Source: Raphanus sativus (Eukaryota; Streptophyta; Magnoliopsida; Brassicales; Brassicaceae). Taken from it: a stretch of DNA of 64,000 bases. The stretch is taken from assembly GCF_000801105.2 (NCBI RefSeq), contig NC_079519.1, forward strand, positions 1,114,668-1,178,667. The letters run 5' to 3'. A program made the position numbers and the translations under genes. Below, one piece after another: positions 52,914 through 64,000 of this stretch (its first letter is position 1; each line of letters starts with the position of its first letter). The notes beneath the pieces are model-generated. The model was not told the DNA's origin and searched no databases. It saw nothing but the letters and a program-made list of their open reading frames with translations.

Positions 52914-53419
52914 ATGGAAAACTGGTCTATCTCCGACCTTTTGGATGAAGAAGATGACTGGTCTATCTCAGACATTGTGGAAGCAAATGAAAAAAGGTAT
53001 GTGCGTGAGAGAGATAGCTTCATGAAGAGGAAGCTGCCATTAGCGAACTTATCTGTGGCTGAATCGGAGGCTTTAAGAGTAATAGTATGTGGTCTCTATC
53101 CCGAAGGAGAGATTGAGTCTCTATCCCGAAGGAGAGGTTCACTGTTCTCTTTATATACATACTCCCCACTTGCAAACTTTTGATTTTTTTTTTTCTTTTT
53201 ATGTTTTATTTTGTAGACAAATGGGATGCAAGAACAAGAACATACTCACGGATGGTGTGACGACAGGTAAAAGATGCTTGCATCATCTGAATTGTTTATG
53301 CAATCAGTATGCCTCTAAAACCTTCCTTTCCTCTCCAGAAAAAGCAGATACTGGACAATCTTCAGGAGAAGGCAGCACGTAAGAAACTCGTGCAAAGACT
53401 GGTCCAGATGAATAAATAG
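52914..53419 (+). CDS. Small unrecognised protein, possibly disrupted by a 25-bp duplication
   Basis: Best model has three exons, 52914-53136, 53217-53254 and 53339-53419, joined in phase to 113 residues. It starts MENWSISDLLDEEDDWSISD, where WSISD occurs twice. A basic segment (MKRKLPLANLSVAESEALRV) follows, and a Lys/Gln/Leu-rich helix forms the C terminus (KKQILDNLQEKAARKKLVQR). The second intron then uses ATG/GTGTGA as donor. The stronger donor CAG/GTAAAA at 53267 would include an in-frame TGA. The end of exon 1 has a 25-bp tandem duplication, about 53092-53136, which changes the frame relative to an unduplicated form. I do not recognise the family. It could be a functional gene with a shifted splice site or a recent pseudogene. 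Confidence 0.5.
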
Positions 53420-53634
53420 AAATCATTATGTGTGTTCTTCCCTTTTCTCTTTATATGCTCCAAGACCAAATTGCTGCCAGCTTCTTTTTTTTAATAATTG
53501 TCAATAAACTTGCTCTTATTTAAGATTTGTGTTTCTTCAGAGAAGAAATCATATATTTTTTTTGTCTAAACAGTATATGAATGAGATGCCTCGTAACCGA
53601 CATGAAGTTCTGGCTAGTATATAAATTTTAAAAA

Positions 53635-54293
53635 TCTATTATATTAAAAAAGAAATCATAACTTCACTTCATATTTGATATTTAAGTTGACCATTTCAAA
53701 CAAAATTTATTAATTCCATATTTTTGTTATCTTCATAATATCCCAATAATATATCTTTATTTAATCTAATATCTTCATTAATGACTAAATAATTTTTACT
53801 GACCACAAATCTAATAATATATCACTAACGGCTAAATTGTAGCATTTCATATATTTAGACTCCCAATTTATTATCTTATTGATTATACCAAATGATCATA
53901 ATTGAACTATTCGGTGGAAGCTATCACATTGATATGAACATTTATTTGAAAACTATGCCACTAAAGAATATTTATTAGAACATTTTTCTTTCATGAGCTG
54001 TAAATCTGGCATATGGTATTTGATATGTAATCTTCTACTTTTAATATTGTTGTGCTATCATTGACAATTACACATACTCTTAATATGTTAATCTATTCTA
54101 TTACTTAACCAAACAATTAAATTAATAATATTTTATTTTACTTACTAAAAATAACTATTCAAATAAAAGTTTATAAATACAATCGTTTTAATGATTAAAC
54201 TAGCTGTGTAATTATTTTCCTGTTTTGATAGGATATTTCGAAACAGTATATATATGAGATATTTACCAAATCTTAACTACTTATAATGTATAA
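53635..54293 (+). mobile_element. Helitron 5' end fragment
   Basis: TCTATTATATTAAAAAAGAA at 53635 matches the TCTAT..TATTAAA 5' ends seen elsewhere here, preceded by A/T-rich sequence. No hairpin plus CTAG 3' end was found before the next, opposite-oriented Helitron starts at 54294, so it is probably truncated. Confidence 0.5.
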
Positions 54294-55585
54294 ATAGATT
54301 TTAATCCGCGTTTTCAAAGCACGGGTTTATTTTCCTTTATTTTTTTAAAAAAAATTGACAAATATTTACTAAATGTTATATTTTTATATATTTGTTTTTT
54401 TATAAAAGACTTAAACTTTTTTATTTTTCTTTATCATTTTTCATTTTAAAAAAATATAGGCCAGAGTACAATATCTGGACCCGAAGAACCAACCTGAAAC
54501 CGACCCGAAAATCAGGGTCCCGAACCCGATCAGACCCGGGATAAATATCCGAATGAGTTCTAAATTGCTATATCCGAAGAATCGGTCCCGAATCTGACCC
54601 GAACCGAGAACCAAATGAGTACCCGAAGATATCCGAAATATATCTAAAAATATATGTTATAATTATATTTATAATTATTTTAAATTTTAAATTAATATTA
54701 TAAGTTAACTATAGTAGTTATTTTCGGTACTTTTGAGTATTTTTGGATAAAATATGATAGTTTGGATAAAAGTTTACTCAAAAAACTGTATAAAATGTAT
54801 ATTTTTGGTTACTTTCGAATAATTTGGATACAAAAAATTTGAACCGAATCAGATACTTTGGTTACTTTGAGTACAAATAACCGAACCCGTTAGATACTTT
54901 GATTATTGGTTATTTTGCAGGTTCTTATGCATGAGAACCGAACTCATCCGGACCCAGAAAGACCCGACTCGAATCCGACCCGAAATTTTATAATACCCGA
55001 ATGAGGTTTAATTTCAAAACCCGAATGGGGTTTAATTACAAAACCCGAAAAACTCGATATCCGAAAGAACCGTTCCGTACCCGAATGGGTATCCGAACGT
55101 CCAGGTCTAATGAGTATTTATGTTTAGAAAATTAAATTTTTTTTTAATGAATTAAGTTGGTATAACTCTGGTATATTAATTTTATTATGTGGTTAATTTT
55201 TTAATAAAAAAATTATATACTTTTAATAAAGATTTATACTTTTCAATGAAAAAATTCAAATTTTTTTATGAATGCTTAAATTATATTAAAAAGAAAAAAC
55301 ATAATAATTAAGTTATTAATTTTTGTTCACTACACAAAATATTAAGAATGGTTGAAAATAAATTATTTGAATTTGGAGAAAAAAATAAGAATTAGATCTG
55401 ATTTCTTAATCGGCCCAAATGGCCCAAAAGAGATGATGTGGGCAGTGGACTGAATCCAAAAAATGACTCAATAAAAAATTGTTATTAATATTATTTGATT
55501 GTGCTTAATGAAATAAGCAATGTTAGTTAAAGAAAGAGCATGTTTAGGTAAAAAGCACAATAGGATCCTTCTTTAATAGTATAGA
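54294..55585 (-). mobile_element. Non-autonomous Helitron (1.29 kb, minus orientation)
   Basis: On the minus strand the 5' end is TCTATACTATTAAAGAAGG (ending at 55585). The 3' end has a degenerate hairpin (CCCGTGCTTTGAAAACGCGG) then ATTAAAATCTAT, where CTAG has decayed to CTAT. The interior is full of CCCGAA/GACCCG-type words. No protein coding. Confidence 0.75.
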
Positions 55586-55650
55586 TTTTGAAAACATTAT
55601 CGAGGATGAGAATATTGACTACTGTTAAGATTTCGACAGTGTCTTAAACA

Positions 55651-56304
55651 TTGTTTGGTAAAATTTTAAAGATGAACAATATCACTGAAGGCTCTTCTGG
55701 CCTCCCTGTTCACCATAGTCGCAGAGCTTTTTGCCAGTCATCGTGTAAACGAGAAGCTGACCTGAATGCTTTTTTATGGGCTGTGGAAACAATGGATAGC
55801 TTGAAGATAAAGAAAGTTATATTTGAAGCTTCATCAACGGAGGTGAGACAAACTCTCTTAGACCCGGATGGCTTCGTCAGCTGCCTGCCTTTGTCCCGGA
55901 GAATACTGGACCTGCTGCATTGCTTTGAGGATTGGACTGTTTTTCATGTCTCTGTTCAAAAAAACAGAGTAGCATCAGCGATAGCAGAGAGTGTAGTCAC
56001 AGGCGCCCGTCTTCAATCATATGTTGCGTCTGGAGGTCCTCAATGGCTTGGCCAAATGATCACTCAAGAGAGGGGAACATAACTCCTCTAGTTCTTTACG
56101 AGAGAAGCCTCGAATCTATCACCTTCCATCGAAGGTTTTATCCTTCATGGGTGCTGTGGTACCTACTGGTATCTGTATTTTCTTATGCTTTTTTCGTACT
56201 GTCTTTTTCTTTAAGTCTTTCTGTCTATGGGTATTCCCAAAATCTATACTCTGGCCTTTCATGGTCTTTCATTTGAATGAAGTATTTCAGTGTTAAAAAA
56301 AAAA
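55651..56304 (+). pseudogene. LINE 3' fragment with RNase H domain and poly-A tail
   Basis: An uninterrupted frame of 143 codons (55651-56082) has the RNase H layout of plant LINE-type polyproteins: ADLNAFLWAVETMDSLKIKKVIFEAS (catalytic-site helix and strand), a middle L-rich helix, then VHVSVQKNRVASAIAESVV near the end. The first catalytic strand is degenerate or absent, so it is not a full domain. About 210 bp of 3' UTR-like sequence follows and ends in a run of A at about 56294-56304, as expected of a 5'-truncated LINE insertion. Reverse transcriptase and endonuclease are missing. Distinct from the shorter fragment at 31227. Confidence 0.75.
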
Positions 56305-56463
56305 GACAACACATTACAGTTCATGTTTAACTATCAGAGGTACAAATCAATATTTAAATTTTTATAAGTCCCATGAATGAAATAGATACCAATATTAATA
56401 TCAATATCTTCTCTATTTTTCATTTACCCTCAATTTTATGTGAATTAATATTGACAATCACCA

Positions 56464-57385
56464 TCTATCCTATTAAAACTGAAGTACAAATGAGAAATAA
56501 CCCTAATTTTTTCTTAATATTTACTAATCATGCCACTGCCTTAAAACTACTCTTTAATACATCATTAAAAGGCCTTCCCGTCATTTAACAACTGCCCATA
56601 ACCAGCCTTAACCTTATAGGCCTAATTAGACATCACGTTTGATCTTTGCGACCACATTTCCCAATTAATTTGTGCATAATACAGTTTACATATATTAGTA
56701 AAGCAAGCATGTAAAACCAAGTGCATAAAAATATAGCTATCCATTTAACAACTATATGTAAATATGTTATATATATATATATATATTTCACGTTACGATA
56801 TTAAAATAATAATAATAATAATGGAGTTAAAAAAATAAATATATAAACATATAATACCCAACTATATTGGAACTACAGTATAAGAATACAAAAAATTAAG
56901 GTTATTAATTTCACATTATATTAAACTATTAGGCATAGGCATGCGGATTGGGTTTCTTCGGTTAATTCAGGATTCAGTTAGTTTGGGTAATCTCAACGAA
57001 GTGAATAAAAAAAAATTCGGGTCAGTTTCCGGTTCGTTCGGTTTGAAAAAAGTTTACAATAGTTTTTGGTTTTGTGGTTAATTCGGTTAAATCTTCAGTT
57101 TAAATTGAATAAAATTCAAAAACATTGGTTATTTCGGTTTAGATTTGGTTATTTTGTCTAATTCTATTTAAATTTTTTGTTAAGATTGGTACTGTTTGGT
57201 AGTTTAAAAAAAGTTGAACTAACCGATTATTGAACCGGATCAAACCGAAAACCATATTTTTTTAGTTAACCACAACATGAACAATCAACAAATATTATAA
57301 AAATTATAAAAATTACAAATAAATCATTAATTTTATCTATTACAAATAAGAAAAAACCCGTGCGGACGCACGGGTCAAAATCTAG
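56464..57385 (+). mobile_element. Non-autonomous Helitron (0.92 kb)
   Basis: The 5' end TCTATCCTATTAAAACTGAA follows an A. The 3' end has the hairpin CCCGTGCGGACGCACGGG (about 57357-57374), then TCAAAATCTAG ending at 57385. The 5' end shares TATTAAA..CTGAAGTACAA with the element at 8237-9601, so they belong to one family. The interior has GGTTCGGTTTG-type words and no coding. Confidence 0.85.
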
Positions 57386-58331
57386 TCTTATATATTAAAA
57401 TAGAAGTCACAACCTTAATTCATATGTGATTTATTTTTTAAAAATGGATCATAGCTAGAAATCAGTTTTCATTCATTTATTACTAAAGTTATGGCTCAAT
57501 AATATATCATTCCTTATATGTACAACAATTGACTCCTATAAAAACAGATTGGTTAACAAACACATATTTGAATTCTATGTAAATATTTTAAAAATATTTT
57601 AACAAGATCTTAATTTTCAGGAAGTTTATGTAAATGTGTTAATTAATTTTGTAGCAATGAACTATTATTATGCATTAATATATATTCAATTATCGTTTAT
57701 AAAACAAAACACAAAATTATATCTTATTTTTATCTATTTTATAATAATAATAATAGTTCATGCTAAAATAAAAATATTATATTGAATTAAAGATGATAAC
57801 TTATATTAAATTGATAAATTTATAATTTTATTTTCATAAATATAAAATATTTATGCTATAATATAGTATGATGGCATAAATACTTAACATTCCCAATGAT
57901 ACATGTATAAATTTGACATATCTTAGACTTTTGTATATAAAAAGAATATTTTTAAATGAATAAACATATAAAATTTTGCTAAAAGAAAATACGACTTTAA
58001 AGGTTTACGGGTCAGAATTGAATATAAATTTGATACAAAATAATTTTCAAATATTTTGTTTCATGCATATATTAAGTTGTTAATAGCTAAATCCGAATAC
58101 AATAACATAAATATATAATAAAAAGCGACAAATACATGTGATATGTGATTGTTTAAACTATTGATTGGTTACACCATGTAAACTATAAAATTATTATATT
58201 TGAAATAAATATATAAACATTTAAATATATGGTTAACGTTAAAATTGTATACCACTAATGAATTAAAATAAATATATATGTTTATAAAATTAAAAAAAAA
58301 CATCCACACGGTTGTGCGGATCGAGATCTAG
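57386..58331 (+). mobile_element. Non-autonomous Helitron (0.95 kb), directly abutting the previous one
   Basis: Starts TCTTATATATTAAAATAGAAG at the base after the preceding CTAG. Ends with a hairpin (CCACACGGTTGTGCGG at about 58304-58319) and ATCTAG at 58331. Very AT-rich, no coding. Confidence 0.75.
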
Positions 58332-58630
58332 TATATAATATTAAAGTAGAATCTCTAAATAGAATCATGTCTTAGATTATTTAAGTTATTTATACATACT
58401 TTTTTGAAATATTTTTAATTATTTTGCCAACTGTATTATTCAACCAATCGGAAATGAGACTTTTAGACCACTCATATTGCAGCAAAGAGTATCTCTCCAC
58501 CAATCAGAAGTCCTATCCAAGCCCAATATTATTATCATCAAAGTTTCTGTTCCCATCCATCGTTAACTATACGACCCTATATCATAAAATTTACACTGGT
58601 GTATTGGTAAACAGGAACCAGGAAGGACAA

Positions 58631-58810
58631 AGGTTTCTTCTCTAGATAGATTCCATAGAATTCGGTGGGGAGGTTGAACAATTTTTAATGCAAATTAGGT
58701 CTGGACATTTTAACCTGGAAGAGAGAGGTTTCTTCTCTAGATAGATTCCATAGAATTCGGTGGGGAGGTTGGTCAATTTTTAATGCAAATTAGGTCTGGA
58801 TATTTTAATC
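58631..58810. repeat. Tandem duplication, period about 95 bp
   Basis: AGGTTTCTTCTCTAGATAGA starts at 58631 and again at 58726. Both copies continue through the same AATTCGGTGGGGAGGTTG and AAATTAGGTCTGGA words with few differences. Confidence 0.85.
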
Positions 58811-59010
58811 CGGACCTGAAAACCCGAACTAGAGTCGATCTAAAAATATCTGATCCGAAACTAAACCGAAAATTTATTATAAGTACCTTTTGGATCTAAA
58901 TTTCTCTTACCCGAAAGAACCAGAACCGAAAAGAATTGATCTGAATAAACGTAGACCCGAAAATAACCGACCTGAATATACCCAACCGAATATACCCAAC
59001 CCGATAGTAA

Positions 59011-59795
59011 TGATAGAACCGTATTTTATAAACTACGGATTGCTGAATATTGTAAAGAATAAAAATGATAAAACTATACCAAAGAGTAAGAAAAAGATGA
59101 TACAACTGCAGAGGCGAGATATTATCTCTTTCCTTAACTCAAAATAAGTCCCGTAGTGCGACGGTTCGATAACGTAATGAGTCCCAGGATACAACTGCAA
59201 ACAATCTTCTGAATTTGCGTCACTCTATCAGAAGCCTGGCGAAACTAGTTTTGTGTTGTACTCTCAGACACAAGAAATAAAAAAAAATACTAACATGACT
59301 ATTCAATATAGGAGATTGTGGTTTTTCTTTTGGTATTTGATGTGTATCTCTTTCTACATTGCCATGAGGCTTTATATAGAAAATAATGAGAAGCACAAGT
59401 TTCATTTTTTAACATAAAATGAAACCTCCCATGGTGCACTAATGGAGTCTTTATTTCTTGTCATTATTATGTGAATTCATTTCACATTTTGACCAAGAAA
59501 CTAAATAGTATAATTATTATTATTTGACTCATTAAAACAAAATAATATACTTTAAATGGATTTCATTTTTTATATTTTATCAATATAAAAGATCCAACAT
59601 ATATTTGGTTTATAAGATTAAGTTAATGAACATGAAGTCCAACTAACAAATCAAAAACCCAAATCCAAATATCTAATGTGTATATTTGTAACTTTATACA
59701 AGTTTCTCAAATCACACACATTAAACCTCCATTTCTCATTCACATTAACTCTATTTTTAGCATATGAATACATTGCTAAAAAAATAGTTCCAACA
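59011..59795 (-). repeat. Left LTR, 785 bp
   Basis: Aligns end to end with 62579-63361. Differences seen are a few substitutions and single-base indels in homopolymers. An alternative plus-strand TATA-like TTTATATAG is at about 59371. Confidence 0.9.
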
Positions 59796-60622
59796 ATCCC
59801 CCACATGAATAGAAATGCTTCTAGACACTAGACGACTCGACAGACTTGACTTTCTAGACAAGACTCGACAAGACTCAACAAGACTCAACTAAGGACTTTT
59901 GAGAGTACAAACGAGAAATTCCCTGCATGATGAGTTGGTAGCAAATTTTCAGCCTTGAACCAGTCATTGTTAATAGCTATCGGATTTACTCGGCCAGGAG
60001 GTGGCCATGATGTCTTGAACCTCCCGGGCTTTGGTGCAAACCTAGACAATAGCCAAAACACAGTTTCATTCTCTCACAAAACCAATTTTTCTATTGTGTT
60101 CATTTTGGCCGTGAACATTCCTGGTAATCATGAGTGAACTTTAGAGAATATAGCCATTTTATTCTCCTAGAAACGGCCCCATTTCACACCCACAAGGTGA
60201 TTTGCCATTAGTTTTGTTTAGAGGAGTATCATGTACTACTCCATTCATATCTCAAAACAATTGGCACAAATCATTAAAAGCAAATGCTTATCCTCTATTC
60301 CTTACATGTAGCACTGTTTAATCATCCTAGGAACTGGGTATAGACCGAAGTCTTACAGTGCTTTGGGCAGATTTAGTTTGACTTAGTTGTCTCCTTGAAC
60401 CTATTTCTTGGGATCTCCAATCTGATAAGTAGAGTTACCGCCAAACCTCATCTTAGTTCATAGGCTAAACCCATTCCTCTTGATGATATTACAATTTGAT
60501 CTCATGACACACCTTTAATAACAGGATCCTAGGTTGTCATCACATTGAACATAATCTATTGAGATTAGTCGAGATCAATTGTTTAATGATTTTTGTCATC
60601 TTTTTTTTTCCTCAAGATACAA

Positions 60623-61268
60623 TCTATCTTATTAAAATAGAAACATTCTGTTGGACCTAACATTTATTTTGTAAGTTTTTAAATTAAATACACTTTTATA
60701 CTTTATAGTTAAACATACATTAAATCACTAATGTTTCTTTCTTTATACTACTATTCATGTTTCCAAACAATATACTTATTTCTTTATACTACTATCAATG
60801 TTTCCAAACAATATATTTTTATACTACTATTAATGTTTCCAAACAATACAATAAGTAATCTTAGTTATTTTATATCTATCATTTTCTCTTTAAAATTTTG
60901 TAGAAACGTCATAATTTCATAAATTGCCAAATAATAAACTTTAAAACTTAGATTATAAGATTACAAATTATGAAACTATTACAATTTAAATCCAATTAGA
61001 TTACATATCGGTCATCCATCAGTTCAATCGGTTAGTCTCGGGTTTTAGTGATTTTTTGATATGAATATTGTAAAAACATAAATTGAATTGTCAGATCTCC
61101 AGATTAACCGGTATTGTCACAATCGGGTTGAATTTAAAAACACTGATTTAAATGCAAAGATATTTTAAATACACACTCTTTAAAAATTACCAAAATATTT
61201 GTTAAGTTATTAGTGAAATTTTTCATCGTAAAATATCCCGCGCTTCAAATGCGCGGGTCAAAATCTAG
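60623..61268 (+). mobile_element. Non-autonomous Helitron (0.65 kb) inside the LTR element
   Basis: The 5' end TCTATCTTATTAAAATAGAA follows an A. The 3' end has the hairpin CCCGCGCTTCAAATGCGCGGG (about 61228-61258 region) then TCAAAATCTAG at 61268, followed by T. All diagnostic ends are present; no coding. Confidence 0.87.
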
Positions 61269-62578
61269 TTAACCATTATAAACAAAACTCAGTGTATGAC
61301 ACTAGTTTTCTTTTTTTTTTATAGAAAAAAATCATAGTTTGATAACTATCACTAAATTCATTTGGCCTCTTGCCAATAACTTTATATGGTAAGCAAAGCT
61401 TCCCCCACATTTCTTGAGATAGTTCAAAATCATGCATATTTACATTTAACATCTCTTAAGAGTTTAGAAAGTTAATCTACAACTCTTTTAGATTTAAATG
61501 AATAATAAAAACAATTTCGAAAATTGTTACAATTTCCTTTAGAATATATTTCATTCTCGAAAAATCACATTTTAGATACAACTATTTTGATAGTTCTCTC
61601 AAGTTGATTTAGAAATCCAACTTGTATATATTTTGATTTTTTTTTCCAAAATATATTTTTGCTTTATAGCAAATATACATATCAATACATGATATTATTT
61701 GTACCATCAAAAGTACCATTCTCTATAATCATTTTCAGCCATATTGACTTTAGAAACTACAATACACATGTCAATTTCAGTCATATTGATCTGAAAATTT
61801 CTCATTGGTTTTGCATGGTCAACCTTTTTAAATGGTGCATTTAAGCATTGACGAAATACAAATGTTTTGATCAATATCAACAAACATTTTATTTCTTATG
61901 GCAAATGATTTATATGTGGCAGACCTCTCCCAAATTTTATTTGGGGCGTCGACTCACAAAAATCCATTTCCATTCATATAACATGATCCCTTAAGAATCA
62001 AAATGTTATTTATGACAATGGTTTTACCATATTTTTGAAACATGAATCAGTTTTCTTTTCTCATGGTCAATCACTTAATAATCAAATTAAGCTGTTCCAA
62101 AAAATCTGAAATCACAAAATCAAAACGTTAATCACATTCTTGATAATTAAAGCACAATAATTAACTTTAACCAAGTCAAAGCAACCATTAACCAAGTCAA
62201 GAAAAAACGTTTTAACTTGATGGAGATCCTGTTTGCATCGAAACAAAAACAAGATATCATTAGTGCATATAATGAGAAAAAAATGAATTTTTATCCCATA
62301 GAAATCATCAACAAAAATAATCTGATGGAATGAACAGATTCTTTATCACCATAAATCTCCAATTCCTGTTTTCATGATAAAACTCTTCACAAAATAATCA
62401 GTTTTGTTAGTATAATAATACAAACAAAAATTTACTAGAAAGATTATTTTGAAATAATCCTATAGATCTGACTCCGGCATCTTTTTCCAAAGATCAATCA
62501 ACCTGTTCTTAAAAAAAAACTTTTACAATAATCAGTCCGGTTAGTGCAAAGCAATAAACGGATATTTTGAGTTAAGAC

Positions 62579-63361
62579 TGATAGAACCGTATTTTATAAA
62601 CTACGGATTGCTGAATATTGTAAAGAATAAAAATGATAAAACTATACCAAAGAGTAAGAAAAAGATGATACAACTGCAGAGGCGAGATATTATCTCTTTC
62701 CTTAACTCAAAATACGTCCCGTAGTGCGACGGTTCGATAACGTAATGAGTCCCAGGATACAACTGCAAACAATCTTCTGAATTTGCGTCACTCTATCAGA
62801 AGCCTGGCGAAACTAGTTTTGTGTTGTACTCTCAGACACAAGAAATAAAAAAAATACTAACATGACTATTCAATATAGGAGATTGTGGTTTTTCTTTTGG
62901 TATTTGATGTGTATCTCTTTCTACATTGCCATGAGGCTTTATATAGAAAATAATGAGAAGCACAAGTTTCATTTTTAACATAAAATGAAACCTCCCATGG
63001 TGCACTAATGGAGTCTTTATTTCTTGTCATTATTATGTGAATTCATTTCACATTTTGACCAAGAAACTAAATAGTATAATTATTATTATTTGACTCATTA
63101 AAACAAAATAATATACTTTAAATGGATTTCTTTTTTTATATTTTATCAATATAAAAGATCCAACATATATTTGGTTTATAAGATTAAGTTAATGAACATG
63201 AAGTCCAACTAACAAATCAAAAACCCAAATCCAAATATCTAATGTGTATATTTGTAACTTTATACAAGTTTCTCAAATCACACACATTAGACCTCCATTT
63301 CTCATTCACATTAACTCTATTTTTAGCATATGAATACATTGCTAAAAAAATAGTTCCAACA
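62579..63361 (-). repeat. Right LTR, 783 bp
   Basis: Near-identical partner of 59011-59795, followed immediately by the AGTAA target duplication. Confidence 0.9.
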
Positions 63362-64000
63362 AGTAACACTATGATTTTTTGTGTTTTATTTTATAAAAAA
63401 ATATTTTATGATTTTGGTAGAAATATTTTTTGTTAACAATATAAATATTTGTTATTATTTTGTAACATTTTAAGTAATATGAAGTTTTAAAATGTAAAAT
63501 TTAGAGTTTAAAATGTTTTATTTTAATTATTAATAGTTTAATCTAAGTTATTTTTGTAAAATTTTAGATATATATGACAAATATCAACTAAATTTGAGTA
63601 ATTTTACGTATATCATGTCTTTTTAGATCCTAAATACGACCCGATTCGGACCAGATATGGAACTGTACATTACGGATATTTTATAGATATTTTAATTATT
63701 GACCTCAACCGACCCAGATCCGAACTCGAACCGAAAATTTACAAGTATTTATTGTATCCAAATGTTTAAGACCCGTAAGATCCGGACCTGAAAGAAACCG
63801 CAGGAACCCGACCTGAAGATCCAAACGCTCAGGCCTGCTGCAAATCATCTGTGAGAAACTGAAACATTTCAAAAATTTTGAAAGATTAGTTACATACATT
63901 TTACAAATATTTATTTTTTAAATGAAATTTCAAAAAGAGAACGATCATGCGCTTTGATAACACGGATCAAAATCTAGTATATAATAAAGATCATCAGACT

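Larger units (their letters stand above)
59011..63361 (-). mobile_element. Non-autonomous LTR retrotransposon (LARD-like), 4.35 kb
   Basis: Two near-identical LTRs (59011-59795, 62579-63361) are flanked by the 5-bp duplication AGTAA (59006-59010, 63362-63366). Ends are TGATAGAACC...GTTCCAACA. The element probably reads on the minus strand: next to the 59795 boundary the minus strand has ATGTGGGGGAT, a purine-tract candidate, then TGTTGGAAC, the common start of plant Copia LTRs. No primer-binding site or gag/pol coding was found. The 2.78-kb interior carries a Helitron (60623-61268). Confidence 0.88.
58332..63977 (+). mobile_element. Helitron interrupted by an LTR element
   Basis: TCTAGTATATAATATTAAAG at 58327 overlaps the 3' end of the previous Helitron and resembles a 5' end. 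CACGGATCAAAATCTAG at 63961-63977 is a 3' end with a weak preceding hairpin. Between them both flanks of the LTR element have the CCGAAC/GACCCG-rich interior typical of the Helitrons here. Removing the LTR element and one target copy leaves about 1290 bp, close to the 1292 bp of the Helitron at 54294. Exact 5' boundary uncertain. Confidence 0.6.

Noticed and set aside
58890..59147. Open frame rich in Pro/Asn/Arg at the Helitron/LTR border
   Set aside because: It spans the repetitive CCGAAC-type interior and runs into the left LTR, so it crosses an insertion boundary.
59150..59180. Possible tRNA or SINE B-box (GGTTCGATAACG) in the LTR
   Set aside because: No A-box at the right distance and no cloverleaf stems; it repeats only because it is in both LTRs.

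Overview
The window is plant nuclear DNA from the mustard family (Brassicaceae). The genes are intron-rich with GT-AG introns, and their proteins match Arabidopsis families closely. The gene order, as I remember it, is the Arabidopsis chromosome 1 interval from about At1g78950 down to about At1g78810: beta-amyrin-type oxidosqualene cyclase, USP/kinase, mTERF, type II H+-pyrophosphatase AVP2, pseudouridine synthase, V-ATPase subunit A, a small unknown protein, SHOU4, UBC13-type E2 and an EP1-like lectin. The repeat-rich spacers suggest a larger genome than A. thaliana, perhaps a Brassica relative. The species cannot be fixed from sequence alone.

Layout. At 0.2-12.1 kb three plus-strand genes (cyclase, kinase, mTERF) lie with a 1.37-kb Helitron between the last two. 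At 12.7-16.9 kb AVP2 is on the minus strand. At 18.0-31.2 kb there is an AT-rich satellite of about 348 bp per unit: about 34 plus-oriented copies and about 3.5 diverged copies in opposite orientation, with two 100-N gaps. At 31.8-40.8 kb come three minus-strand genes (pseudouridine synthase, VHA-A, small unknown protein). SHOU4 (plus) is divergent from the small gene and convergent with the E2 gene (minus). The lectin gene (plus, 48.9-50.4 kb) is flanked by two copies of a promoter-like segment, one split by a Mutator-type MITE carrying telomere-like repeats. A small unrecognised gene sits at 52.9-53.4 kb. The last 10 kb is almost all transposon: abutting Helitrons, a LINE 3' fragment with an RNase H domain, and an LTR element with a 5-bp target duplication that sits inside one Helitron and contains another.

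The genes do not form a pathway. Most are housekeeping genes: two proton pumps of endomembranes (AVP2, VHA-A), organelle gene expression (mTERF), RNA modification, K63 ubiquitin chains and cellulose synthase trafficking. The cyclase is specialised metabolism. Exon models for ten genes were checked by reading phase across every splice junction and give uninterrupted proteins; the cyclase lacks its first exon within the window.

I found no new enzymatic or defence system. The most informative signals are structural: the satellite inserted between two normally adjacent genes, its inverted junction and multi-monomer duplication, the nested transposons, and the duplicated promoter that supplies an empty site for the MITE.
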